Assembly: GCA_001599715.1 (NCBI GenBank)
Contig: BCHU01000011.1
Coordinates: forward strand, 930,001-994,000
Direction of reading: 5' to 3'
DNA from: Phaeotremella fagi
Lineage: Eukaryota; Basidiomycota; Tremellomycetes; Tremellales; Phaeotremellaceae
Length of the DNA: 64,000 nucleotides
Shown here: in pieces, positions 27,817 through 38,351 of the stretch
How the letters are laid out: the number at the start of each line of letters is the position of its first letter
Numbering within the stretch: position 1 is the stretch's first letter
Notes under the pieces: generated by a model
The model's database searches: none
The model's input: the letters and a program-made list of their open reading frames with translations, nothing else
Told to the model about the DNA's origin: nothing
Made by a program: the position numbers and the translations under genes

Positions 27817-28103
27817 TACTTCATTTTAGTTTATGCACTGTTTGCCCTCATCTCCTTCATTTTCTCTATTGGTTTTTTTTTTGGTTCATCATGTTCCCGT
27901 TATGTTGAATGGACTTCTTGCGCTTAGAAGTCTGATCCTTCTAGAAGTCAACCGAAGACATCAACCAAGTCTTCCAACCTAACAATCTTCTAGTGCACAT
28001 AGTGTTGAAGTACATATTACCATCATTTGATGGATGACCGCCCATCAATTTCCTAACTACCATCTTTCACTTCCCTACCACACACCTCTCAAACATCAAG
28101 ACG

Positions 28104-28406
28104 ATGAGCGGCTTCACAGCTCTTCACATGTATAAAAGCGTCTCCGAACGATCATCGATATCTTCGACAGCTGCCACCACTACAGCATCAACTGTAAGAG
28201 TACCAGGTGAAGAGAGTAGTACCACTACCAAATCGACTGAAACAGTATCAGCTGAAGAGACAACTATCAATCCCAACCAAGAAAGTTGTGTTAGTACTAC
28301 CAAAACCGAATCCACATCCACTCGAACGATGAAAGCCCCGAACGAAACTAATGGTGGTTTTAGTTCAAATAACAAAGGGAAGGAATCGACTTGGTGGATC
28401 AATTAG
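28104..28406 (+). CDS. Small Ser/Thr-rich hypothetical protein
   Basis: Single exon of 100 residues: MSGFTALHMYKSVSERSS followed by Thr/Ser/Glu-rich sequence (TTKSTETVSAEETT) and ending KGKESTWWIN. No signal peptide or membrane segment. Low complexity, so coding status rests mainly on length, start context (acgATGAG) and its neighbours. Confidence 0.4.
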   Translation: MSGFTALHMYKSVSERSSISSTAATTTASTVRVPGEESSTTTKSTETVSAEETTINPNQESCVSTTKTESTSTRTMKAPNETNGGFSSNNKGKESTWWIN

Positions 28407-28871
28407 ATTGAGTTGGGTTGGATTATCAGGTTTATGTAAAGTTAAGTGGTTGTTGGATGACTCAGGGTTGAAGTCTAGTTTCCGATTTCGTTTTAAAAAG
28501 TAGTATGGATGAAATGAGAGTATCGAATCGCAAAAAAGAACAAAACTATTAGGACACTACAGCAATACATAAATATTGATACATCAGCACTACCAACTAT
28601 ACGCATCACAATACAGAACCCAAAAGTCCAAAATCCACGATTCACCTCCTATGTCCTCAAGGCGTTGTATCCCGAAAAACCAAACATCCCAGCGGTCTCC
28701 AAAACCCTTTCACTTGAAACATTGAACTTCCTCAATTTGGAACTCAACAAAGAGAACGTTTCTTATCAGTATTGATTTGATAAGGAATAATATGTCCTAT
28801 CTTTGTACTAAAACTTGATACCAAAGTATATCCCTCATTTACATATCATAATCACACACGTCGAATTCAAC
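28407..28871. other. Intergenic region between two small plus-strand genes
   Basis: AT-rich. No gene seen. Confidence 0.35.
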
Positions 28872-29285
28872 ATGCCACGAAGTGGATATGAAACGACTAA
28901 TCACCCACCGCTGTCCAGCTGGAATCACCTTCGCACCACCAGCAGTAATACATCCCACAGTAACCCCAAAAAATCAACTTCCAATGAAACGGAAATATCG
29001 AATTTCTTCACGGATTCAATCTATCAACCAACAGACGAAGAAAGTGTCGTCCTAACACCTAACACCGAAACCGAACCTTCGAAACCACAAGAAACCCCTC
29101 AAATAATCGAGAAAAGTGAGAACACCGTCGGAGGTACAATAAACATAATCTCATACGATCCAACGATAAATTCTTCACACACAGAAATACATCCTCGACC
29201 TCGACCAGTTGACTCGCGCGAGACGGTTTGGGAGGGTTCAATTAAAGGGAAAAGGTTTTTGCAATGTTTATTGAAGAATCGATAG
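28872..29285 (+). CDS. Hypothetical hydrophilic protein
   Basis: Single exon, 137 residues from MPRSGYETTNHPPL (an ATG at 28815 would add 19 hydrophobic-basic residues). Ser/Thr/Asn/Pro-rich, ending in RETVWEGSIKGKRFLQCLLK. No domain recognised; probably disordered. Third of three small plus-strand genes, possibly related in composition but not clearly in sequence. Confidence 0.45.
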   Translation: MPRSGYETTNHPPLSSWNHLRTTSSNTSHSNPKKSTSNETEISNFFTDSIYQPTDEESVVLTPNTETEPSKPQETPQIIEKSENTVGGTINIISYDPTINSSHTEIHPRPRPVDSRETVWEGSIKGKRFLQCLLKNR

Positions 29286-29532
29286 GGAGTATTATCGCTT
29301 TTGTTTTAGATTTCTTTTGACTTTATTTGTTTTTAGAGTTTGGATTGGGATTCTGATACTACTGTAGATTTTCTTGAATGTTGATGTTGGAATTGAATGG
29401 CAGAGTTTATGCTCAAGTAAGATTTTTTTCTCTGCCATGGTTTTACACAACGTGAGCCAGTTCTCAATTCGACACATAACACAGAAATCGCATCCATCCA
29501 TAAACCATGAGTCCAGTCTACCAACCCAAAAC

Positions 29533-30631
29533 CTATCGTTTCCCACCTCTACCCCTTCCACCTCTCCCACCTCTACCCCCTCTCCCACCCGCACCCCCAC
29601 CTCTCATCCGATCCTCCCTATCCTGATACCTAACAGCTTTCCTAACATTCAAACCCCCCTCAACCCCTTCCCCACCTTTCTTCCCACCACTCTTCTCCCC
29701 CCTTCCAACCCTAGCCAAAACATCCATAGCATTCTTCTTCTCACTATCGAAAGAAGCACTAACAGTACTTTCAAATTTACGTTTCACACCTCGAACTTTT
29801 GGTTCACCTTCGATGGATTTATCGAATTTCCCTAAAGACGCTGTGGAGGTTTTGGAGATCATCATTGAACGGTTTAATTCGGATTTACGTTTTTCTCGGG
29901 ATGATTTTTTTTCATCTTGGGTCAGGGGTTTGGACGCTGCTTCAGAAATGTTTCTTTGTTGTTGACGAAGATTTTTCGTTATTCTGGATTTACGTGCTAG
30001 TTTAGCTGTTAACGCTGGGTTGAGATCGGCGTCTAAGTCGAGGATCAGTAAGCAGACATTGATACGGTAATAGAGATACCTACCAGCACCAGCTTTAACT
30101 TCATGAATCCACTGTTCTTCAACCTCTCTACTCTTCCCACCACGTCCCCAACGAGGGACGAAAGCCTGTTTCTCCTCATCCCAAACATCCTTATCCCTGT
30201 TTTTATGAGTGATTCCCTTGGCTTTAGCGAATCTCTCCCATTTGGTCTCTGGTTTAGGTTTAGGTAACGGTTTCTCTCTTGGGAGGAGCGTCGTTGGAGT
30301 TGGGAGAGTTGCGACGGGTCCTGAAGAGGTTGAGGAAGTTGGAAGAGAGAAGAGGGAGGCGAGGAGGGTTTGGGTGGATGTTAGTGTTAGAGAGAGGAGA
30401 TGGGGGTTGAGTGATGACCTGAGAAGCGAGTTAGGTCTGTGATGAGTAGCTGACTTACGAATACTCTTCTGGATCAATTGGATTGTTATCGAATGCGGCG
30501 AGTAGACCAGCGTCGACTTCTATAGGAACGCCTCTTTGGAGTACGTTGGAGGTACTGTATGTCAGTGGAAAGACCATCCATGTAACCTACTGCTTTTGAG
30601 CGTAATCAGCTAGTTCTTGTGATACATCCAT
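29533..30631 (-). CDS. RRS1: Ribosome biogenesis regulatory protein RRS1
   Basis: RRS1 joins the 5S RNP (5S rRNA, uL18, uL5) with RPF2 to pre-60S particles in the nucleolus. Start MDVSQELADYA at 30631. Four exons: QRGVPIEVDAGLLAAFDNNP (family start), NPHLLSL.STQTLLASLFSL, LPREKPLPKPKPETKWERFA then AKAKGITHKNRDKDVWDEEK, the hallmark KxxTKWExFAxxKGIxxxKRxxxVWDE, then FVPRWGRGG. C-terminal part is strongly basic with an RGG-rich end (GGRGGRGGRGGRGRGG), an RNA-binding-type tail. Introns are about 35-50 nt. It is divergent from the COX7-like gene at 30865, with 233 bp between starts. Confidence 0.93.
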
Positions 30632-30864
30632 GGTGTCTGGGGGGTGGTGTTGAATGTGGATATGAGAAGAAGTGAAATTCTGGTTGTACCACAATAAAAT
30701 AATTGAATGGGATAAATTAAAATTAATTATGAAAAATAAATACCCTTTAGTCAAACCAAAAGCGGGTCAAATCGCTGCTAACCTCCGTAGGGGGGGGAAG
30801 GTAACTACTATCTTTAACATCTACCATCTACCATCTACATTTCATATCAACTCAACTCATCACA

Positions 30865-31281
30865 ATGGATTGGCTAGTTAACCGTAAGCACCTCCCCTCT
30901 CACCACAGACCGACAACTCACACCATCCCAGGCACACCAAAAGTCAGAGAGAGACAAATCGCTCTCCAAGTGAGTTCATCACGCAAACATCTATCCCCCC
31001 TTCACTAATCCAATTCCACCAGGCCCTCCAAGGAAAAGAATTCGTTTATCTACGTAAACCAGGATCCAAGGTTATGTTTGGTATGTCATGAAGAAATGGT
31101 GGACGCGTCTACTTCTAACACCTACCTCAGCCGCTTACATGACCCTCTGGTCTGCTGCTCTTCTCGGATCCTCTTTCACATTAGTACAATATGTTAGGGT
31201 ATGTAATCTAACCACTAAAGAGTGTATATGACTGACGATGATGATTATCTACAGGGCAAAGCAAAGAAATCAGGAGAATAG
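30865..31281 (+). CDS. COX7: Cytochrome c oxidase subunit VIIa-like protein
   Basis: Five exons give about 70 residues: MDWLVNRTPKVRERQIALQ, ALQGKEFVYLRKPGSKVMF, AAYMTLWSAALLGSSFTLV, QYVR, GKAKKSGE. Size, the VRERQxAxQ opening, the RKPGSKxMF step and a single membrane helix with a basic tail fit COX7/COX7a, a small subunit of mitochondrial complex IV that lies in the inner membrane. No cleavable presequence, as expected. Introns are about 45-55 nt, longer than in the neighbours. The short length makes the exact family slightly uncertain. Confidence 0.75.
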
Positions 31282-31584
31282 ATTATCTGACGAGGGGATG
31301 AGGGTTATGATGCATTTCATGCTTTCATCTTGGGACTAATGGGATCAGGACATGAGGACAGGAGATCCGATCGAATCTCACTGACGTGGACGTTTCTCGA
31401 TTGGCATGGAATTAGAAGAATGAAATTGTAAAGGACTTCCTGGAGTTCTTACCAGATTTTACCAACAACTGATACTAACAACTTCTTGGGGCTCTGCTCG
31501 TTGTCACCACCAACGACACTGAAAACCGGATTTATGTACATCATTTCGGGTATACTGACCAACACTAACCCCAATCCTCCGTTC
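31282..31584. other. Convergent intergenic region
   Basis: 3' flanks of the COX7-like gene and family D member 1. No gene supported. Confidence 0.35.
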
Positions 31585-32370
31585 TCACCAAGATTTTCTC
31601 TTTCTAATCATCGTTTCAATGTCGACATGATCGTCATCATCACCCGTATCAAAACGCTGATCAAACTCGATATCAACCCTCGAACTAGCTTCACCAACCT
31701 CTTCCCCGACCTCAAGATCCATCTCGTCCTCGTGCCTTTCACTTATCCCAGCCCTCTTTTTAGATCGCAAAAACGCCTTCTCCCAATTCGCATAGTTATA
31801 TCCAGGATCAACATTCTGCTCCTTGATCAAATTCCGAATATAAACAATCACAGCTTCCGTAGTCATCCCATCTAAATCCTTATACTCCGTCGTCCAAATT
31901 TTCTCTTGCTTAGGTTTTGGTGATACCGACGGATCAATAACAGCTCGAGTTGAAATATCAGATAACCCAGATTCACTTCCATCGCCGTCGGCGTCATCTT
32001 TTTGTTGATCTTCATCATCAGAATCTGTTTCCAAACAAGCACGTTTGATACAGTCCCAAACACCTAACATCAACCAACCTTTTAAATCACCTATATCAGT
32101 TCTATCAATCGCCAGAGCGCAATTCCAAAATGACATGGTTTGTGAAAAATCTTGAAAACAGGATTTTCAGTGACGTCAACTCCAAAAAGGGGGAGGGGAC
32201 TCACTCAAGGCTTTAAACTCTGGAAGGGTCGTCATCATAGTCGTAACCTTCTCTACTGTTGGTTGAGTGAGATAAATCGGAGTATAGGGTGGATAGATGT
32301 ATGGCGATTTATAAGTTAATAACGTTGTTGTTTCACGAAGTCGAAATTCTGAAGGTGGATTTGATGACAT
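31585..32370 (-). CDS. Family D member 1 (small two-exon tandem family)
   Basis: Not recognised in any known family. Exon 1 from MSSNPPSEFRLRETTT (32370) ends at 32205 with phase-1 split after KAL; exon 2 resumes NFSQTMSFWNCALAI at 32150. Family pattern: D..DLKGWLMLGVWDCIKRA, then an acidic Asp/Glu/Ser-rich insert (about 60 residues, specific to this member), and EAVIVYIRNLIKEQN followed by a charged tail. The ATG at 32412 is an alternative start. Predicted soluble; acidic patches suggest protein or nucleic-acid contacts, but function is unknown. Confidence 0.65.
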
Positions 32371-32853
32371 TATACGATGAGGATTAGATACGTTTTCTTT
32401 CCGGATGTTCAAGATGAAATGTGTTCTGTAAGTATTGTGTGAAATAATAAAACGATGGGAACAGTGTAGATAGCTTTACTTCCACAGGGGATTTTGTCGA
32501 TACTTGGTTTCTAGAAGACTTTGACCTTCTTACTGTACTCGTACGTGCCATCTCGGCTTATGTGATTTTTGAACACAATTCTCCCTTTGATATGTGCTCC
32601 ACGACCGTTATCGCCTGACCACGTCTTCTTTGACCTTGGAATGGTCTTCCACCGACGGACCAGTCTTCTGACAGTATCTCGTATACTCATACACATCCAC
32701 GCGTGTTCAGTGGGTCTATCGGAGTCTGACATTCTTGAAAACATTCTCATCGATCGAGCCTGTAAAGACACAGTTTCACTCAAATCCCAAAGACCAGTCC
32801 CACTGTACAAATCCATATGTCTCTCAAATCAACCAGGGGAAACGTCTACAATA

Positions 32854-33397
32854 CTACTTTATATTTAAATTTCCAAAGGCAACTTCAAAAGTGAAATCAC
32901 GAGACGTAGAACTAGGATTCGAATCTTGACCATGAAAAGTAAAAGTCCCACTCCCACCGCCACCCCCCTTATCCTCATTTTGATCCCCATCTCCACCCTT
33001 CTTATCCGATTGACGTCGCTCCCTCTCCAATTTCCAATTTTCAAACAACCGCTCCCGTCTCTCCAAAGCCCGAATATAAGCTATAGTAGTCAACCCCAAA
33101 TGCCAATCTAAACTTTGCCATCCCGATTCCTTCCCTTCCTCACGAGCTGTTTTGATGATTGAATCAATTGAATCTCGTACACCTTGCTTTAACCAACTTT
33201 TCAGGGTTTCACGTGGGGTTTGCCAGAGTGCTCTGAGGTTTTCTCGGAAGGTTATTTTTCGGTTTATATCTGGGGGATTTTCGTTAGTTCTGGAGAAGAG
33301 GGTATCAAAGCTTTCACCCACCTAGACTTTGGTATTCGGACATCCCCTCTAGTTTATCTTGGACGTAGGATATGGTTGACTCTGAATATGTTGACAT
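32854..33397 (-). CDS. Family D member 2
   Basis: Exon 1 starts at 33397 (MSTYSESTISYVQDKLEG) and ends SEYQSL with a phase-1 junction; the intron is about 50 nt with a CTAAC branch; exon 2 opens DINRKITFRENLRALW. It carries the family core RETLKSWLKQGVRDSIDSII, then GWQSLDWHLGLTTIAYIRAL, then a coiled-coil-prone ERRERLFENWKLERERRQ stretch and a Gly/Asp/Asn-rich tail. Exon 2 alone reads as an open frame, but the leading MGESFDTLF is intron sequence in my model. This is the best-preserved copy for defining the core. Confidence 0.7.
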
Positions 33398-33731
33398 GGG
33401 CTTTGGGCTCAACCTTTTGTTCTGTATTTTTACCTTTTTTTTTCCTATCTATCTTCGAGCTTAAACTTGGCGAAATGAAAAGTTACTCCCCTTGCAACCG
33501 CTCATAAACAAATGTATCCCATTTCAAACTCAGAGTCAGTGTTTCACATGGATGCAAATAGTTCGCCACTTTCATCTTCGTTCTCCGTGAACGTCATCCG
33601 TCACGGTCATCATCTCTGAGAGTACTTCTCGCCTTGTAGCCAGTCGCTCTCCAGTACAACGATCCGGTCAACTGAAATGCTTCAATTACATCACGTCAAT
33701 CAACATCTTACTACCTATCTCAAATGGAACT

Positions 33732-34254
33732 TTAAGATTGCCCACCAGATCCCTCAGCATGAGGAGACCACCCACTCCCTGGCTGCCACTCAGTACCCTT
33801 CATAGGCCAACTCTCAAAAACCAATTCCCGAGCATCCCCACCACCTCTCGTCCACCGCTCTTTTCTCACGTTCTGATATCTCCAATAATCAACCACGATC
33901 CTCTGTTCCTCCTGCTCCAACAAGCTGATATACGTTTTAAAAGCTTGCACCAACTTTCCATCTATCGAGAAGGAATTTGCACCAGTTGGTTCGGAGAGGA
34001 TAGTGTTAATTGTTTCACTTTCACCTGTCGATAACCAGTTGGTCAGATCTTGACGACTGTTCCAGAGTAGGGTTTGGATATCTGTTCTGAGATGATTTCT
34101 CTGTGTCATGTCTGATTAAGGACGGTAATGTCGGATTATCGATTTTTCTCCATCCGTCCTTCAACTCACCTAGTCTGTTGTATTCCCCCGTACTATAGAA
34201 ATGGGTTTCAGCGAAACTCACCGCACCAATAGAATAGCGTGGCGCTCTGTACAT
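33732..34254 (-). CDS. Family D member 3
   Basis: Exon 1 from MYRAPRYSIGAVSFAETH (34254) ends EYNRL with a phase-1 junction, joined to DMTQRNHLRTDIQTLLW. Core: RQDLTNWLSTGESETINTIL (the GV of other members is GE), then VQAFKTYISLLEQEEQRIV. C-terminal tail is Gly/Ser/Trp-rich. Shares exon plan and core spacing with members 2, 4 and 5. Confidence 0.65.
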
Positions 34255-34558
34255 TGTTGAAATGAATCTGTTTCTTTTTCACTGTAATGGTTGTTTGTGT
34301 TGTTACGTCAAAATGAAAACACAGCATGTATGACCAGGATTTAACAGAAGCGCGAGGACTTCTAGCTGGAAATTGCAATTCATCCCCCGATATAGAATTT
34401 AAATGGATTGCAGCAAAAAGTCGCGTTTTCACTCCTTCAAGATTACTGGAGAAAGGATGTTAAATGATTTGCAGGACCACGAAAATCGGGATTTAGATGG
34501 TTTCACCGAAACCAGATTTCAGTCTGTTCCATGAAAACCTCTTCACAGCTCTACTTGT

Positions 34559-35205
34559 CTATGACTGACTCTCTGCATAAGAAGAAGGTTCTTCCATGTA
34601 ATCCTCTTCATCAAAAAGGACAAAATCATCGTTACCGACATCAACAACATTTTGTCTTTCTTCATCCTCGTTATCATTCACCTGATCGTGGCGGCCATCT
34701 TCTTCGCGGTGATCATCACGATGATGATGATGAGGGCTATCTTGACTACCACTACCTTCTCCATCACCCTCTCCAGCTCTTGTTTCCCGTTCTGTTTCTC
34801 GTCTGTTTCTCAAAATCTGGAGTATAAATCTAGCGTCATCGGGACTTTCCTCGTGCAACTCCAGCAACCTGAGATAAGCTATCGTTGCACCAGTCGCTCC
34901 CTCTAAAGGCCGAAATCTTGGTACCCAGCCACCCTTCTTATCCTCCTCTATCGCCTCGTCAATACCGAATGTCACACCACTGGCCCTCATCCAGTACCTG
35001 ACTAAAGAACGAGACGTGACCCAGAGTTCTGGGAGATTGTGGTTAAATATGGATAATTCATTTTCATCTAACGAGATTTTTTTTAGTTTTACCACAGAGA
35101 TATCTTTGTTACTTACTGAGTGCTGCATACTCGCTCAGAGACAGTTTTACCTCTTCAGCAAAGTCGATCGACTCTTTGGAAAATGGTTCGTTGGAAAATG
35201 ACATG
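34559..35205 (-). CDS. Family D member 4
   Basis: Exon 1 from MSFSNEPFSKESIDFAEE (35205) ends EYAAL; after a 46-nt intron (GTAAGT donor) exon 2 continues NENELSIFNHNLPELW. Core: SLVRYWMRASGVTFGIDEAI, GATGATIAYLRLLELHEES. The tail is rich in Asp/Glu/His/Arg (HHHHRDD, DNEDEE). Among the array it is closest to member 5 by IFNHN and exon layout. Confidence 0.65.
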
Positions 35206-35457
35206 TCGCACTGTACTCGTACTACTAAAGAATGACAAAAACAGATACTTCTGGATGCTACTCCTTACGAAGAATAGAGACTTCTTTGGGGAGCTCCTTT
35301 GTGTCATTTCGAATGATGAAGGAAGTTTACAACTCAGACCATAGGAACTGTTAGTCTGTAAAGCTGTGCGAGTCACTAGGATCATATGCATTGGGTACAG
35401 TAGGTCCAGTCTGGAAGGGTTATTTACCGTACAAAACGCTGATTGATGGTTTAAAGA

Positions 35458-36118
35458 TCAAGAAGAAGAATCCATGTCAACATCATCCTGATGATCATCC
35501 TTCTCAACAGACTCCATCGGTGTTCCACTACTTCCCACACTTTGAGACCCCCCTGACCCTCCGGCAGCTTCAGTAACCCTCAACCTCGCACCCAAACTAA
35601 GCAGAACATCTCCATACACTCTCATAATGCGTTCTTGACGTCTAGCCTCCTCCTCCCTTCTTCTTTCCTCCTCATCCCTTCTCCGTTTCAAGTAATCATC
35701 CGCCTTCTTCAACTTTCTGATATAAACTATCGTGGCCATATTTGAACCTTTCGACTCTTTCCACTCACTTTGATTTGTTTCTCGGGTCTGCTGTTCTATG
35801 AGACTATCTATACTGTTTGGAACGCCGAGAAGGAGCCAGGCGTTCAATGTCTCCCGATCTGTTGCTGCGAGTAACCGACGATTGTGATTGAAAATTTCTC
35901 TGTCTTCTTGAGCTAAAATTCGTTGTAACACGTTGTTAACATGGTACAATTTACAGGTAAGGACGGCCGTTTTTGTACTTACTTAACTCTTGGTATTCTC
36001 GCGAGTCGACTAGAGTCAGATTGACAGCTTCGATGACTTCTTGTGAATAATATGTTTTGGGAGGCTCTGGCCATATGACTGAAAGCATTTCTCTCATTTC
36101 TGGGGGAATATCTGACAT
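35458..36118 (-). CDS. Family D member 5
   Basis: Exon 1 from MSDIPPEMREMLSVIWPE (36118) ends REYQEL with a phase-1 junction; exon 2 resumes TQEDREIFNHNRRLLA. Core: RETLNAWLLLGVPNSIDSLI, WKESKGSNMATIVYIRKLKK, followed by a strongly charged coiled-coil stretch (RRRDEEERRREEEARRQE) and a Ser/Asp tail ending DVDMDSSS. Its start codon and upstream DNA recur at about 37384-37570 without a usable gene behind them. Confidence 0.65.
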
Positions 36119-36369
36119 TTTGCGAATGATAGATCAGGGTTGAGAAGATACAGTATCTTGGTCTCTCAGCCCATTGATCATGAGTCGCCTTCGTAGGTTT
36201 CTCATCAAAGGATGCCTAATTGGAAGAGCGAATTCTTGTCTTGGACACAGCATACCAAATTAAAAGTCGCACTAGAATGGTGTATACAACTCACAGGCTA
36301 GGGTGGTCGAGTTGACTAAATACTGTATACATATCATGTGAAACGACCTAAATCAACATACATCGTACT
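36119..36369. repeat. Flank repeat, copy 1
   Basis: tgcgaatgat, cagggttgagaag, cagtatcttggtctctc, gtaggtttctcatcaaagga and aaatt(a)aaagt recur in order at 37385-37590. The copy lies between family D members 5 and 6. Confidence 0.7.
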
Positions 36370-36890
36370 TTAATAATGGGTTTGATTACTCCCCTCGCCA
36401 TACTCATCCTGATCATCAAACTCATCCTCAACCTCCTCCTTAACCTCCTCCCCACCCTGCGATGTATAATACTTACTCTCTCGCCCATTTTGAACCCTCT
36501 TCCGGTTTTCGTCATGAGCATCAATTACGAATTGAACAAAATTAACTAACGTCTTCCTAGTCTCATCCTTCAAACCTGATTTGCTTTTCAAATTCCTATA
36601 ACGTACATCTTCCTTTTCCATGTGTTTGATGAATGTGGACAATTTCCGTCCGTTTTCTCGGAGGAACCTTGTTAGGTGGCTGGGTTGGCCATCATTGAGT
36701 AGCGTAGCCCATTCCAAGCATATGGTCTGTTGATTGCTACCTATTTACGAAGTTTAACGAGTGATCTAATGGATAGTGTGATGTATTGTACGGCAGACTT
36801 ACTTAGAGCTTGATAGTGTCCCGAATCCAGCAGTTTATCTATAGCCGTTTTGGAAACCGTGAATCTTTGATAGTTGGTGAAGTGGGGCAT
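36370..36890 (-). CDS. Family D member 6 (second subfamily)
   Basis: Exon 1 from MPHFTNYQRFTVSKTAID (36890) ends HYQAL with a phase-1 junction, spliced over about 60 nt to SSNQQTICLEWATLLN. The core differs from members 1-5: HLTRFLRENGRKLSTFIKHM, then RYRNLKSKSGLKDETRKTLV, NFVQFVIDAHDENR, and an acidic tail. Same exon plan (short exon 1 ending YQxL, one phase-1 intron) links it with members 1-5. An upstream ATG at 37103 gives a longer frame with poor similarity; I prefer 36890 because member 7 starts at the same place. Confidence 0.65.
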
Positions 36891-37380
36891 GTTTGCAGAG
36901 TTCTTTAAAAGACTAACAAGAGTTACAAAACGTAAACTGCTAGTCTTAAGGGAGTTTTGAAGGTAGTCTTCCTGGAAGGTTGAAAACCGGTCTATATTCA
37001 AGTTCAGCTGGTCGGTGAAAGGAAGAAAATATGATCTCGCAAATGCCACGAACGTTGAGGCTACAAGCAAACCTGAGACGTAAGGTTTTTCAAGTTCCGA
37101 CATCTGGTAAAGACTACTAGTTACTTTGGACGTGTAGACAATTCGACTTCGCTCAATAGCAATAGCCCTGGAGACTGTATCTCCCTATAAAATGAGATGT
37201 GAATTACTTACGAGTACTGTACCAGTACAATCATGAGAAACTGACGCTCTTAGTGTTGCCTTTCAGCTTTCCAATCAGTTGTTGTATCGTCTCTGCCACA
37301 ACTGAAGTATGGTATGCTAGACTGCTACACGTGAACTGTGATACATGACTAACTAATGAAACAAGAGATACACTACTTCT

Positions 37381-37590
37381 GACATTTTTGCGAATGATAA
37401 TTCAGGGTTAAGAGGATGCAGTATCTTGGTCTCTCTGGCCTTTGTAGGTTTCTGATCAAAGGATTCCTCAAAAAGCTTGTCGTGGACCTAGCTTTTCAGA
37501 TTAAAGTTACGCCATAATAATCTAGTCTAGTCAATTGTATTACATACTGTAGTCATAACATATGAAAAAACAAAACTCTCCAAAATATCG
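37381..37590. pseudogene. Flank repeat, copy 2, with relict start of a member 5-like gene
   Basis: Same order of blocks as 36119-36369. At 37377-37383 the start region ATGTCAG of member 5 is retained on the minus strand, but reading on gives MSEVVYLLFH and a stop. It is a truncated remnant left by the duplication that made members 6 and 7. Confidence 0.6.
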
Positions 37591-37600
37591 TACTTTACCA

Positions 37601-38076
37601 TCAAACATTTGGAGAACTCTCCAAATGACCACTCTCCTCTAGGGATGACAGCAAATTCTTTCCCTCTTTTCCAATCGACTTTGATACCGTTTTATCAGCC
37701 TTAACAACGAAACCAACATATTCTACCAACACATTCAAAGTTTCCATATCCAGGCTGAATTTACTTTTCAAATTGCTATAAAGTGAATCTCTGTTTTCCA
37801 TGTGTTTGATGAAATTGGACAATCTACTTTCGTTGTCTCTGAGGAATTTTAATAGTTCCTTGGGCTCAGTCTTATTGAGTACATTCGCATATTCCCAGAA
37901 TGTGGTGCTTTGTTCGGAGTCTATGTATGGAGTTTAGCCAGTGATTGGGTCTGTTTTGTAGTTTTAGGTAGAAACCTTTTAGACGTACCTAGATCTTGAT
38001 AGGCTTCCGACTGCAAAAGTTCTCCCAAGGCGGTCATGGAAACTGAAAAACTTATATCGTTGGTGATGATGGGCAT
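37601..38076 (-). CDS. Family D member 7 (second subfamily)
   Basis: Exon 1 from MPIITNDISFSVSMTALG (38076) ends AYQDL; exon 2 resumes DSEQSTTFWEYANVLN. It matches member 6 along its length (LLKFLRDNESRLSNFIKHME, LYSNLKSKFSLDMETLNVLV, VEYVGFVVKAD), with a shorter, less acidic tail. The two are the product of one ~1.2 kb tandem duplication that includes flanks. Confidence 0.65.
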
Positions 38077-38351
38077 TTTACTGTATGCGATCTTCAAGTG
38101 AGTGACTTGCAAAAATTAAAAAATGGTAAATCGCTAGTCAAGATCGAGTTTCAACTATCGTCTTCCTGGAAGATTGAAACTCCCCTTGACATCTATATTC
38201 AGACCCAGCTGGTTGGTGATAAGAAGAATCGTCAAGGCTACCAGTTCTACTTAAACAGCGATACATCACGAACAACTAATGAAACACAAGATACACTACA
38301 GCTACAGATTCGTACAGATCTTTCAACAAATACTATATATATTTAACACCC

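Noticed and set aside
29374..29835. Plus-strand ORF of 153 codons
   Set aside because: It is antisense to the C-terminus of RRS1, whose RGG repeats produce long Pro/Ser frames on the other strand.
31486..31875. Plus-strand ORF of 129 codons
   Set aside because: Antisense to family D member 1, with no start context or family match.
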